From: Zeimonas sp964538505
GTDB taxonomy: Bacteria; Pseudomonadota; Gammaproteobacteria; Burkholderiales; Burkholderiaceae_E
Direction of reading: 5' to 3'
DNA: 43,161 nt
NCBI GenBank assembly: GCA_964538505.1
Contig: CAZIDY010000026.1
Span: 1 to 43,161 of the forward strand
Of the stretch, positions 8,502 through 16,376 are shown piece after piece (positions within the stretch are counted from its first letter, which is position 1; each line of letters begins with the position of its first letter). The position numbers were made by a program, and so were the translations under genes. A model generated the notes under the pieces. The model saw nothing but the letters and a program-made list of their open reading frames with translations. It was not told the origin of the DNA and did not search any database.

Positions 8502-8948
8502 TCACATGCCCCGGGCGCCGAAGGCCCGCTGCAACGCGGCGACGTAGTCGTCCAGCCGGGCGCGCACGGCAGCCGCACGCGCGCCCGCCTGCTCGTGGCC
8601 TTCGGCACGTTCCGTGCCCCAGACGGCGTTCGGGAAATGGCGGTCGTCGCGCCAGCGCGGGATCACGTGCCAGTGCAGGTGCGGAACCTGGTTGCCCAGG
8701 CTCGCCAGGTTGATCTTGTCGGGCTGCAGCGTCGTGCGCTGCACCCGCTCGACGCGCAGCACGATGTCGAGCAGCTCGCCGCGCGCCGCATCGTCCAGGT
8801 CGCTCATCTCCGCGCAGTGCGTGTTCCAGACGACGCGCGTGAAGGCAGGATGGTCGGTGTCGTCGGCGAGCACGATGCGCCAGCGCGCGGCACGTACCAA
8901 TACGCGCCCGCCGTCGGTTGCGCACAGCGGGCAATCGTCCTTCGGCAT
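8502..8948 (-). CDS. HIT family hydrolase (longer, YqiW/diadenosine-hydrolase-like)
   Basis: A 148-residue protein starting at ATG 8948 with a strong GAGGAG site. The histidine triad is present as HLHWHVIPRW near residue 97. It is preceded by KINLASLGNQVP, as in the HIT subfamily that hydrolyses dinucleoside polyphosphates or nucleoside phosphoramidates. A CPLC pair near the N-terminus (residues 6-9) may bind zinc. The enzyme would act in the cytoplasm; the substrate is unknown. It starts ten bases after the stop of the YqaA-like gene upstream, so the two are likely one transcript. A second, clearly different HIT protein is at 40632-41018. Confidence 0.88.
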   Translation of the reverse strand: MPKDDCPLCATDGGRVLVRAARWRIVLADDTDHPAFTRVVWNTHCAEMSDLDDAARGELLDIVLRVERVQRTTLQPDKINLASLGNQVPHLHWHVIPRWRDDRHFPNAVWGTERAEGHEQAGARAAAVRARLDDYVAALQRAFGARGM

Positions 8949-8958
8949 CGAGAACTCC

Positions 8959-9444
8959 TCAGAACAGGTCCGCGATCCGCTGCCACCAGGCGTCGGGAAC
9001 CCACAGCAACGCGGCCGTGACGAGCGTATAGCGCAACAGCTTGCCGACCGCCATCCAGCCGACGCAGGGCCAGAACGGCATCCGCAACCAGCCCGCCACC
9101 GTGCACAGCGGGTCGCCGACGGCCGGCAGCCACGAAAAGAAGAGCGCCTTCGGACCGAGCGCCTGGAACCACTTCCAGTAGCGTGTCTCCTTGCCCCGCG
9201 CGAAAGCCTCGTGCGCGCCGTAGCCGAGCCAGTAGTCGACGATTCCGCCCAGCGTGTTGCCGACCGTTGCAACGGCGATCGCCGCCCAGAAGAGGCCCGG
9301 GTTCAGCTTCGTGAACCCGAACACCGCCGGCTCGGAGCCGAGCGGCAGCAACGTCGCGGAGGTGAATGCCACGACGAAGATCGTCGACAGCCCGTGCTCG
9401 GGCAGCGCGAACCAGGCGACGAGCGAAGCGACGGCGGCTTGCAT
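8959..9444 (-). CDS. YqaA family (DedA/SNARE-associated type) membrane protein
   Basis: A 161-residue integral membrane protein with about four hydrophobic segments. It shows the YqaA pattern: SATLLPLGSEPAVFGFTKL, then AVATVGNTLGGIVDYWLGYG, and a conserved central block FFSWLPAVGDPLCTVAGWLR. The YqaA family is related to DedA inner-membrane proteins, which have been linked to lipid scrambling and membrane homeostasis; this branch has no fixed role. Its start at 9444 is 44 bp from the ilvA start on the other strand, so the short spacer must hold divergent promoters. It is probably co-transcribed with the HIT gene. Confidence 0.87.
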   Translation of the reverse strand: MQAAVASLVAWFALPEHGLSTIFVVAFTSATLLPLGSEPAVFGFTKLNPGLFWAAIAVATVGNTLGGIVDYWLGYGAHEAFARGKETRYWKWFQALGPKALFFSWLPAVGDPLCTVAGWLRMPFWPCVGWMAVGKLLRYTLVTAALLWVPDAWWQRIADLF

Positions 9445-9473
9445 CCGGGCGAATCAATTCCAGGGGCCCGGCG

Positions 9474-9479
9474 GTAGAA
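9474..9479 (+). promoter_or_regulatory. candidate -10 element of ilvA
   Basis: TAGAAT at 9474-9479 lies only nine bases before the ilvA ATG (9489). No good -35 hexamer is evident. If it is used, the message would start close to the start codon and be nearly leaderless, which fits the lack of a Shine-Dalgarno sequence. Confidence 0.35.
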
Positions 9480-9488
9480 TTCGCCGCC

Positions 9489-11027
9489 ATGCCGATCGAC
9501 TATCTGAAGAGAATCCTGACCGCAAAGGTATACGACGTGGCCGAGGAATCTCCCCTCGAGCTCGCCGACATCCTCTCCGATCGGCTGTCGAACCGCGTGC
9601 TGCTCAAGCGCGAGGACATGCAGGCGGTGTTCTCGTTCAAGCTGCGCGGCGCCTACAACCGGATGGCACGCCTGCCGGCGGACACGCTCGCGCGCGGCGT
9701 GATCGCCGCGTCGGCCGGCAACCACGCGCAGGGTGTCGCCCTCTCCGCCCGCAGGCTCGGCTGCCGCGCAGTGATCGTGATGCCGATCACCACGCCGCAC
9801 GTGAAGATCGACGCGGTGCGCGCGCTCGGCGGCGAGGTCGTACTCAGCGGCGATTCGTACAGCGATGCCGCAGCCGCCGCGCTCGAGCTGCAGCAGCAGC
9901 ACGGCCTCGCCTTCGTGCACCCTTTCGACGATCCCGACGTGATCGCCGGCCAGGGCACGATCGGCATGGAGATCGTTCGCCAGCACCCGGGGCCGATCGA
10001 GGCGCTGTTCGTGCCGATCGGTGGCGGCGGCCTGGCCGCCGGCGTCGCCTGCTACGTGAAGCAGGTGCGGCCCGAGATCCGCGTGATCGGCGTGCAGACC
10101 GACGATTCCGATGCAATGGCGCAGTCTCTCGCCGCGGGTGAGCGCGTCGAGCTGCACGACGTCGGGCTCTTCTCCGACGGCACCGCGGTGAAGAAGGTCG
10201 GCATCGAGACCTTCCGCCTGTGCCGCGATCTCGTCGACGAAGTCGTCGTCGTCGACACCGACGCGATCTGCGCCGCCATCAAGGACGTGTTCCAGGACAC
10301 GCGCTCGATCCTCGAGCCCGCCGGCGCATTGTCGGTGGCGGGCCTGAAAGCGTGGGTTGCACGCGAGAACGTGCGCGGCCAGACGCTGGTGGCGATCGCG
10401 AGCGGCGCCAACATGAACTTCGATCGTCTTCGCTTCGTCTCCGAACGTGCCGAGATCGGCGAGAAACGTGAAGCGATCTTCGCAGTAACGATTCCCGAGG
10501 AGCGCGGCAGCTTCCGCCGCTTCTGCGCGATCGTCGGCCCGCGCAGTGTCACCGAGTTCAACTACCGGATCGCCGATCCGAAGGAAGCGCACGTCTTCGT
10601 CGGCATCCAGACTTCGCGCGCCGACGAGGCGCAGGAGCTCGCGCGCGCCTTCGACGAAGCCGGATTTCGCACGGTCGACCTCACCGAGGACGAGCTGGGC
10701 AAATTGCACCTGCGGCACATGGTCGGTGGAAACTCGCCGCTGGCGCGCAACGAGCGGCTCTACAGCTTCGAGTTCCCGGAACGCCCGGGCGCGCTGATGC
10801 GCTTCCTGTCGAGCATGAGCCCGAACTGGAACATCTCGCTGTTCCACTACCGCAACCACGGCGCCGACTACGGCCGCATCCTCGTCGGCATGCAGGTGCC
10901 GGCACGCGACAACGAGAAGTTCGGCCGCTTTCTCGACTCGCTCGGCTATCCGTACAAGGATGAATCGAAGCACCCCGGCTACCGGCTTTTCCTCGGTGCC
11001 CACGCCAATGGCGCCGCTGCCGCCTGA
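9489..11027 (+). CDS. ilvA: threonine ammonia-lyase, biosynthetic
   Basis: A 512-residue PLP enzyme that deaminates L-threonine to 2-oxobutanoate, the first step of isoleucine synthesis. The PLP lysine is K51 in FSFKLRGAYN; SAGNHAQGVALSAR and the phosphate loop PIGGGGLAAGVA are present. The last 180 residues carry two ACT-like regulatory domains (EERGSFRRFCAIVGPRSVTE and FEFPERPGALMRFLSSM), as in the long, isoleucine-inhibited form rather than the short catabolic TdcB. The start ATG 9489 gives the conserved beginning PIDYLKRILTAKVYDVA. Feedback inhibition by isoleucine is inferred from the ACT domains. It is followed after 42 bp by hemA. Confidence 0.97.
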   Translation: MPIDYLKRILTAKVYDVAEESPLELADILSDRLSNRVLLKREDMQAVFSFKLRGAYNRMARLPADTLARGVIAASAGNHAQGVALSARRLGCRAVIVMPITTPHVKIDAVRALGGEVVLSGDSYSDAAAAALELQQQHGLAFVHPFDDPDVIAGQGTIGMEIVRQHPGPIEALFVPIGGGGLAAGVACYVKQVRPEIRVIGVQTDDSDAMAQSLAAGERVELHDVGLFSDGTAVKKVGIETFRLCRDLVDEVVVVDTDAICAAIKDVFQDTRSILEPAGALSVAGLKAWVARENVRGQTLVAIASGANMNFDRLRFVSERAEIGEKREAIFAVTIPEERGSFRRFCAIVGPRSVTEFNYRIADPKEAHVFVGIQTSRADEAQELARAFDEAGFRTVDLTEDELGKLHLRHMVGGNSPLARNERLYSFEFPERPGALMRFLSSMSPNWNISLFHYRNHGADYGRILVGMQVPARDNEKFGRFLDSLGYPYKDESKHPGYRLFLGAHANGAAAA

Positions 11028-11053
11028 AACCTGTTCAACCACGGAAAGTCGGT

Positions 11054-11059
11054 TAAAAT
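11054..11059 (+). promoter_or_regulatory. candidate -10 element of hemA
   Basis: TAAAAT at 11054-11059 lies ten bases before the hemA ATG and is the most AT-rich spot in the 42-bp ilvA-hemA spacer. No ribosome binding site is visible before hemA, so a nearly leaderless transcript is possible. The -35 region (TGTTCA-like) is weak. Confidence 0.35.
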
Positions 11060-11069
11060 TCAGCTGGTT

Positions 11070-12392
11070 ATGGAACTGCTGACGCTCGGGTTGAACCACC
11101 GCACCGCGCCGCTGCGTCTGCGCGAGCAGGTGTCGTTCCCCGGCGAGGCGTTGCGTGTGGCGCTCGCCGACCTGCGCGCCCGGCTGTACCCGGTCGCGCC
11201 CGAGTCGGCCATCCTCTCCACCTGCAACCGCACCGAGATCTATTGCGCCACCGCCGAGCCGATGCACGCGCGCGCCGAGATCGCGGGCTGGCTCGACCAC
11301 CGTCACGGCAACGCCGACGGACTGCAGGCGCATCTGTACACGCTGCCGAACAACGAGGCGGTGCGACACGCGTTCCGCGTCGCTTCGGGGCTCGACTCGA
11401 TGGTGCTCGGCGAGCCGCAGATCCTCGGGCAGATGAAGGAGGCGATGCGCATCGCGCACGGCGAAGGCGCCCTCGGCTCGAACCTGCACCAGCTGTTCCA
11501 GCGCTCCTTCGCCGTTGCGAAGGAAGTGCGCAGCACCACCGAGATCGGCTCGCAGTCGGTGTCGATGGCCGCCGCCGCGGTACGGCTGGCGCGCCGCATC
11601 TTCGAGGACCTGCACGAGACGCGGGTGCTGTTCGTCGGCGCCGGCGAGATGATCGAGCTCGCCGCAACGCATTTCGCCGCGCAGCATCCGAAACGCATCG
11701 TCGTCGCCAACCGCACGATCGATCGTGCCAACCGCCTCGCGCAGCGCTTCGGTGCCGACGCGCTGCGGCTGGCCGAGCTGAGCAACCGGCTCGACGAGTT
11801 CGACATCGTCGTCTCGTGTACCGCAAGTTCGCTGCCGATCATCGGCCTGGGCATGGTCGAGCGCGCAACGCGTGCGCGGCGTCGCCGCCCGATGTTCATG
11901 GTCGACCTCGCCGTTCCGCGCGACATCGAAGCAGAGGTCGCACGGCTCGACGACGTCTTCCTCTACACGATCGACGACCTCGGCCGGCAGGTCGCATCGG
12001 GGCAGGAGAACCGCCGCGCCGCGGTCGCGCAGGCCGAGGCGATCATCGAGACGCGCGTCGACGCATTCATGCAGTGGATGCGCGCACGCGAGGCGGTTCC
12101 GGCGATCCGCACGCTGCACGCTCGCGGCGAGTCGCTGAAACGCGCCGAGCTCGAGCGCGCACGACGCGCGCTCGCCGCCGGCGAGAACGCCGACCGCGTG
12201 CTCGAATCGCTCGCGCACGCGCTCACCAGCAAGTTCCTGCACGGACCCACCTCGCTGCTGCACGGACCGGCGTCGCAGCGCGAGATCCTGCTGCCGCTCG
12301 TCGAGCAGCTGCTGCCCGAGCGCGTCGCCGCCGCCGAGCGCGCGCCGCTCGCACCCGAGGCCGCGGCGAACGGCAACGCCGAAGGCGAATGA
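11070..12392 (+). CDS. hemA: glutamyl-tRNA reductase
   Basis: A 440-residue enzyme that reduces glutamyl-tRNA(Glu) to glutamate-1-semialdehyde with NADPH, the first committed step of C5-pathway tetrapyrrole synthesis. The catalytic cysteine is C52 in ILSTCNRTEIY. The substrate block SGLDSMVLGEPQILGQ, the quinate/shikimate-type Rossmann motif VLFVGAGEMIELAA and VVANRTIDRA follow. The C-terminal dimerisation helices end in an Ala/Glu-rich tail. Its TGA overlaps the ATG of prfA (ATGA), so hemA-prfA-prmC forms a tightly coupled operon, a common arrangement in proteobacteria. Confidence 0.97.
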   Translation: MELLTLGLNHRTAPLRLREQVSFPGEALRVALADLRARLYPVAPESAILSTCNRTEIYCATAEPMHARAEIAGWLDHRHGNADGLQAHLYTLPNNEAVRHAFRVASGLDSMVLGEPQILGQMKEAMRIAHGEGALGSNLHQLFQRSFAVAKEVRSTTEIGSQSVSMAAAAVRLARRIFEDLHETRVLFVGAGEMIELAATHFAAQHPKRIVVANRTIDRANRLAQRFGADALRLAELSNRLDEFDIVVSCTASSLPIIGLGMVERATRARRRRPMFMVDLAVPRDIEAEVARLDDVFLYTIDDLGRQVASGQENRRAAVAQAEAIIETRVDAFMQWMRAREAVPAIRTLHARGESLKRAELERARRALAAGENADRVLESLAHALTSKFLHGPTSLLHGPASQREILLPLVEQLLPERVAAAERAPLAPEAAANGNAEGE

Positions 12393-13474
12393 ACGCATCG
12401 ATGCAGGCGAAGCTCGAGAACCTCGAGCGACGCCTGGCCGAAGTCAACCTGATGCTCTCGAGCGAGGACGCGGCGCGCGACCTCGACGCGTTCCGCAACG
12501 CCGGACGCGAGCACGCCGAGCTGTCGGAGATCGTCGAGTGCTTCCACGAATGGAAGCGCGCGGTAGCCGACCGCGAGACGGCCGAGCAGATGCGCGCCGA
12601 TCCCGAGTTGCGTGCCTTCGCCGACGAGGAAGCCGCCGCCGCAGACGCACGCGCGCAGGCGCAGACGCTGCGACTGCAGACGCTGCTGCTGCCGCGCGAC
12701 CCCGACGACGAACGCAACGTGTTCGTCGAGATCCGCGCGGGTACCGGCGGCGAGGAATCTGCGCTCTTCGCCGCCGACCTGCTGCGCATGTACCTGCGCT
12801 TCGCCGAACGCAACCGGTGGCAGACCGAAATCGTCTCGTCGCACGAATCCGATCTCGGCGGCTTCAAGGAAGTGATCGTGCGCATCGCGGGCAGCGGCGC
12901 GTACTCGCGGCTGAAGTTCGAGTCGGGCGGGCACCGCGTGCAGCGCGTACCCGAGACCGAGGCGCAGGGACGCATCCACACATCGGCCTGCACGGTGGCC
13001 GTGCTGCCCGAGGCCGACGAGCTCGGCGAGATCGAGATCGACCCCGACGAGATCCGCGTCGACGTCTTTCGTTCGTCGGGCGCGGGCGGCCAGCACGTGA
13101 ACAAGACCGAGTCGGCAGTGCGCATCACGCACCTGCCCAGCGGCATTGTCGTCGAGTGCCAGGACGACCGCTCGCAGCATCGCAACCGCGATCGCGCGAT
13201 GAAGGTGCTCGCTGCGCGGCTGAAGGACCGCCAGGCGGGCGAGGCGCAGGCGCGCGAAGCAGCGCAGCGCAGGTCGCTGATCGGCTCGGGCGATCGCTCC
13301 GAGCGCATCCGCACCTACAACTTCCCGCAGGGCCGCGTCACCGACCATCGCATCAATCTCACGCTGCACCGGCTGCAGCACGTGATGGACGGCGACCTCG
13401 ACGAGTTGCTCGACGCCCTTTCGGCCGAGCATCAGGCACGATTGCTCGCCGAGCTCGGCGAAGACGCCGCGTGA
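12389..13474 (+). CDS. prfA: peptide chain release factor 1
   Basis: A 361-residue class I release factor for UAA and UAG codons; the E. coli protein is 360. The codon-recognition tripeptide is PET at residues 188-190 (PxT type, which marks RF1 rather than RF2), followed by QGRIHTSACTVAVLPE. The peptidyl-hydrolysis motif GGQ is at 233-235 in SSGAGGQHVNKTES. I took the ATG at 12389, which overlaps the hemA stop; an alternative ATG at 12401 would remove four residues. The glutamine of GGQ is expected to be methylated by the product of the next gene, which overlaps by four bases. Confidence 0.97.
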   Translation: MNASMQAKLENLERRLAEVNLMLSSEDAARDLDAFRNAGREHAELSEIVECFHEWKRAVADRETAEQMRADPELRAFADEEAAAADARAQAQTLRLQTLLLPRDPDDERNVFVEIRAGTGGEESALFAADLLRMYLRFAERNRWQTEIVSSHESDLGGFKEVIVRIAGSGAYSRLKFESGGHRVQRVPETEAQGRIHTSACTVAVLPEADELGEIEIDPDEIRVDVFRSSGAGGQHVNKTESAVRITHLPSGIVVECQDDRSQHRNRDRAMKVLAARLKDRQAGEAQAREAAQRRSLIGSGDRSERIRTYNFPQGRVTDHRINLTLHRLQHVMDGDLDELLDALSAEHQARLLAELGEDAA

Positions 13475-14334
13475 ACGACGCCCGGACACGCAACGACAGC
13501 CGGACACGCAGCTGGGATCGGCTCGCGCACGAGAGCGGGCTTTCCCGCCTCGAAGCGCGCGTCCTGCTCGAGGCAGCGAGCGGCCGCCGTCGCGAATGGC
13601 TGATCGCGCACGGTGACGAAGCGGCCGACGCCGACGTAGCGGCGCGCTTCGAGACGCTCGCCGGGCGCCGGCTCGCCGGCGAGCCGGTCGCCTATCTGGT
13701 GGGCTCGCGCGAGTTCGCCGGACGCCGCTTCGCGACGACCCCCGCGGTGCTGATTCCGCGCCCCGAAACCGAGCTGCTCGTCGCCTTTGCGCTCGAGCAC
13801 GCAGGGGCCGGCGCCTCGGTGCTCGACCTGGGCACCGGCAGCGGCGCCATCGCCGTGACGCTCGCCTGCGAGCGCGAAGACCTGCGCATCGTCGCGACCG
13901 AGCGTAGCGAGGCGGCGCTCGCACTGGCAACGCAGAACGCCGCCGCGCTGTGCCCGCGCGCGCTCGGGGACGGACGGTTGACGCTGCGCGCCGGCCACTG
14001 GTGGGACGCCGTCGGCGCAGACGAGCGCTTCGACCTCGTCGTCTCGAACCCGCCGTACGTGGCCGACGACGATCCGCATCTGCGCGAGGGCGACCTGCGC
14101 TTCGAGCCGCGCGCGGCGCTCGCCTCCGGTGCCGACGGGCTCGACGCGCTGCGCGAGATCGTCGACGGTACCACGGCGCACGTGGCGCCGGGCGGCTGCA
14201 TGGCCGTCGAGCACGGGCACGAGCAGGGCGAGGCGGTGCGCACGCTTTTCGCGGCGAAGCGCTGGCGCGACATCGCCACCCGCTCCGATGCGGGCGGCCT
14301 GGAGCGCATCACGTACGCCCGACCCTTCCTATAG
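13471..14334 (+). CDS. prmC: release factor glutamine N5-methyltransferase
   Basis: A 287-residue SAM-dependent methyltransferase starting at GTG 13471, which overlaps the prfA stop (GTGA). It has the HemK/PrmC N-terminal helical domain (LSRLEARVLLEAASG, YLVGSREFAGRRFATTPAVL, IPRPETELLV), the SAM motif VLDLGTGSGAIAVTLA, and the catalytic NPPY at residues 193-196. PrmC methylates the glutamine of the GGQ motif in RF1 and RF2, which raises termination efficiency; its position directly after prfA fits this. The C-terminus is of normal length. Just after the stop region, TATAGAAT at 14331-14338 may serve as a -10 for the glutaredoxin gene. Confidence 0.96.
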   Translation: MNDARTRNDSRTRSWDRLAHESGLSRLEARVLLEAASGRRREWLIAHGDEAADADVAARFETLAGRRLAGEPVAYLVGSREFAGRRFATTPAVLIPRPETELLVAFALEHAGAGASVLDLGTGSGAIAVTLACEREDLRIVATERSEAALALATQNAAALCPRALGDGRLTLRAGHWWDAVGADERFDLVVSNPPYVADDDPHLREGDLRFEPRAALASGADGLDALREIVDGTTAHVAPGGCMAVEHGHEQGEAVRTLFAAKRWRDIATRSDAGGLERITYARPFL

Positions 14335-14396
14335 AATGGGCGGCTGCACCCGCGACGCCGGCCATCAACCGGCGCGCAAGCGTAATGGAGAGTTAC

Positions 14397-14717
14397 ATGG
14401 ACGCCAAAGCTTTCATCGAGAAGACCGTCACCGACAACCCGATCGTCCTCTTCATGAAGGGCACGGCGCAGTTTCCGCAATGCGGCTTCTCCGGTCGCGC
14501 CATCCAGATCCTGAAAGCCTGCGGCGTGAAGAGCCTCGTCACCGTCAACGTGCTCGACGACGACGAAGTGCGCCAGGGCATCAAGGAATACTCGAACTGG
14601 CCAACGATTCCGCAGCTGTACGTCGGCGGCGAATTCATCGGCGGCTCCGACATCCTCACCGAGATGTACGAGTCGGGCGAGCTGCAGAAGATCATCCCGC
14701 AGGAAGCGCAGGCCTGA
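14397..14717 (+). CDS. grxD: monothiol glutaredoxin (Grx4 type)
   Basis: A 106-residue protein with the monothiol active site CGFS at residues 29-32 within KGTAQFPQCGFSGRAIQILK. TIPQLYVGGEFIGGSDIL and the glutathione-binding features of the Grx4 class are also present. Such proteins bind a glutathione-ligated [2Fe-2S] cluster and act in iron-sulfur cluster transfer and iron sensing in the cytoplasm. The start ATG 14397 follows GGAG at 14387-14390. A TATAGAAT box at 14331-14338, overlapping the end of prmC, could be its own promoter; read-through from the prfA operon is also possible. Confidence 0.95.
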   Translation: MDAKAFIEKTVTDNPIVLFMKGTAQFPQCGFSGRAIQILKACGVKSLVTVNVLDDDEVRQGIKEYSNWPTIPQLYVGGEFIGGSDILTEMYESGELQKIIPQEAQA

Positions 14718-14760
14718 TCGACAGACCTGAGCGACAGCCCTGAGCGACAGACCTGAGCGC
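14714..14760. repeat. 13-bp imperfect tandem repeat after grxD
   Basis: Units of the type CCTGAGCGACAGA repeat about three and a half times right after the glutaredoxin stop codon, the first as CCTGATCGACAGA. No protein or hairpin is evident; it looks like slippage in the spacer before the universal stress protein gene. Confidence 0.7.
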
Positions 14761-14796
14761 ATTTTCGCAGCCGAACCGCCTGCCCGGAGCCTGCCC

Positions 14797-15222
14797 GTGA
14801 AACTGCTCGTCGCGATCGACGGATCGGAGAACTCGCTGCGGGCCGCGCGCTTCGCGGCCTCGCTGCTCGAGCAGTTCCGCAACCCGGGCGCGATCACGCT
14901 GATCAGCGTGCACGACGACGTTGCGTTGCGCAACGCGCGACGTTTCGTCGGCAAACAGGTCGTCGACGAATACCTGCGCGATCTCTCCGAACAGGACCTC
15001 GCCGGCGCGCGCCAGTTGCTCGACGAACTGCAGATTCCGCACGATCACGTCATCCGCACCGGCGGCATCGCCGACGAGATCTCGCTGGCGGCCGACCCCG
15101 ACCAGTTCGCGATGGTGGTGCTCGGTTCGAAGGGGCGCACCGGCCTGCGCGACCTGCTGATCGGCTCGGTCGCGCGGCGCGTCAGCGAGATCTCGCGCAT
15201 CCCGGTGCTGCTGGTCAAGTGA
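14797..15222 (+). CDS. universal stress protein (UspA family)
   Basis: A 141-residue single-domain UspA protein. The start is GTG 14797, seven bases after GGAG (14786-14789). The N-terminal strand KLLVAIDGSENSLRAARFAA and the ATP-binding signature GSKGRTGLRDLLIGSVARRV (G-2x-G-9x-G-S) are present, and it ends in IPVLLVK. The nucleotide-binding signature suggests the ATP-binding branch. Such proteins accumulate during stress or growth arrest, and their biochemical role is generally unclear. It lies between grxD and a small membrane protein gene on the same strand. Confidence 0.92.
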   Translation: MKLLVAIDGSENSLRAARFAASLLEQFRNPGAITLISVHDDVALRNARRFVGKQVVDEYLRDLSEQDLAGARQLLDELQIPHDHVIRTGGIADEISLAADPDQFAMVVLGSKGRTGLRDLLIGSVARRVSEISRIPVLLVK

Positions 15223-15280
15223 TAACGAAAATGAGGCACGCCCGGCCGGGCACGCCCGTCTTCAAGAACAACGAAACCGA

Positions 15281-15631
15281 ATGCTCTCGCTGATCGTCGC
15301 CTGGCTCGTCAATACCGTCAGCCTGCTCGCGCTGGCTTGGCTCATTCCGGCCGTGCAGGTGCGCAGCTTCGGCACCGCGCTCGCCGCCGCACTGGTGCTG
15401 TCGCTGCTGAACGTGCTGATCCGCCCCGTGCTGTTCATCCTCACGCTGCCGGTCACCGTGATCACGCTGGGGCTGTTCATCTTCGTGATCAACGGCTTCC
15501 TGTTCTGGCTGGCGACGCACTTCCTCGACGGCTTCGCGGTCCGCAGCTTCTGGTGGGCGGTGTTCGCCGCCTTCGTCTACAGCCTGATCAGCTGGGCGAT
15601 CAGCTCGCTGCTACCGACGATACGCGCCTAG
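15281..15631 (+). CDS. PF04020 family small membrane protein (phage-holin-like family 4)
   Basis: A 116-residue protein made almost entirely of four hydrophobic helices. It shows the family blocks WLVNTVSLLALAWLIPAVQV, ALVLSLLNVLIRPVLFILTL and LGLFIFVINGFLFWLATHFL. The family is annotated as Mycobacterium phage holin-like, but it is widespread as a chromosomal inner-membrane protein of unknown role; I see no lysis genes nearby, so a holin function is unlikely. The stop codon TAG (15629-15631) lies inside the left arm of a 17-bp perfect inverted repeat shared with the convergent gene. Confidence 0.88.
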   Translation: MLSLIVAWLVNTVSLLALAWLIPAVQVRSFGTALAAALVLSLLNVLIRPVLFILTLPVTVITLGLFIFVINGFLFWLATHFLDGFAVRSFWWAVFAAFVYSLISWAISSLLPTIRA

Positions 15632-15666
15632 GAGTCTGGGCGGCGCTCTGCCGCCCAGACTCCTAG
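15628..15666. terminator. bidirectional hairpin between convergent genes, holding both stop codons
   Basis: A perfect 17-bp inverted repeat: the left arm at 15628-15644 (CTAGGAGTCTGGGCGGC), a five-base loop, and the right arm at 15650-15666. The left arm contains the TAG stop of the plus-strand gene. The right arm contains the complement of the TAG stop of the minus-strand lipoprotein gene. No U-tract follows on either strand, so termination by the hairpin alone is uncertain. Confidence 0.8.
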
Positions 15667-16376
15667 TACGCCGGGTCAGCGCGGCTGCCGGCAGCACGCT
15701 TCGCCGGCGACCTTCGCGGGGCGTCTGCCGGTGCGGACGTCTCCACGGCAATTGCCGCTTCCACTACCCAAGCCACCGACGCATCGAGCAGCCGCGCCAC
15801 CGCGAACTCGAAAGCCTGGGCAGCCCCCTCGGCCGATTCCGTCGTCAGCGGTTCTTCCTCATGGAAGATGCGCGTACCGATCGTCCGACGTGCCGGGCGG
15901 TCGACGATGCGCATCCGCATCGAGATGCGCGCGACACCGGGCGGCACCGCGTTGTCGTGCAGCATCTCGTCGAGCTGCAGCTCGACGAGCCAGCTCCCCC
16001 GCACGGCGCCGGAGAGCGGAGCCACGTCGCGAAAGACGCCGGTTTCGGTGAGCCGGCGCGCGAACAGCCTTCCTGCCTGCTCGGCGGGCCGTTCCGTCCA
16101 GCTCGCCAGCTGGTAGTACGCCAAAGCACCGGGGCTGCGACTGTAGACGATCGACGTCGTGTCGTAGAACGCGCTTGCGGCCGACCAGGAGACGAGCGCA
16201 ACGCGATCGAGCGGCGCGCTCTGCAGTGGCTCCGTGTCGCCGAGGTCGCGCAGCTCGTAGCTGATGTGCGCGGGCGTTTCGTTGCCGATGCTCACGCATC
16301 CCGATGCGAAGACGAGCGGCGCCGCACAGGCAGCAAGCAGTGCACGGCGTCGCAGCAACCGGCGCGCATCGCTCAC
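15663..16376 (-). CDS. ABC-type transport auxiliary lipoprotein (PqiC/DUF330-like)
   Basis: A 237-residue predicted lipoprotein. The signal has a basic N-region (RRLLRRR), a hydrophobic core (ALLAACAAPLVF) and a lipobox ASGC with the lipidated cysteine at residue 27. The body matches the auxiliary component family of MCE systems: YELRDLG, RVALVSWSAASAFYDTTSIV, QLASWTERPAEQAGRLFARRL, and a C-terminal block ending with ARLLDASVAWVVEA. It should sit at the outer membrane facing the periplasm, as PqiC does. Its start overlaps the stop of the MCE gene, making it the last gene of the four-gene operon. Its stop codon is in the shared hairpin. Confidence 0.85.
   Translation of the reverse strand: MSDARRLLRRRALLAACAAPLVFASGCVSIGNETPAHISYELRDLGDTEPLQSAPLDRVALVSWSAASAFYDTTSIVYSRSPGALAYYQLASWTERPAEQAGRLFARRLTETGVFRDVAPLSGAVRGSWLVELQLDEMLHDNAVPPGVARISMRMRIVDRPARRTIGTRIFHEEEPLTTESAEGAAQAFEFAVARLLDASVAWVVEAAIAVETSAPADAPRRSPAKRAAGSRADPAY

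Noticed and set aside
9303..12398. A reading frame of over 1000 codons on the minus strand, antisense to ilvA and hemA
   Set aside because: It is antisense to two certain genes, rich in Arg/Ala/Asp with no domain, and follows from codon bias at high GC. Other long antisense frames (6061-8301 beyond DUF971, 37033-38931 beyond the NIF3 gene, 11963-13930) were rejected for the same reason.
15281..15631. Phage holin / lysis function for the PF04020 protein
   Set aside because: The family name suggests a holin, but the gene is in a core operon region with no endolysin or phage genes nearby.
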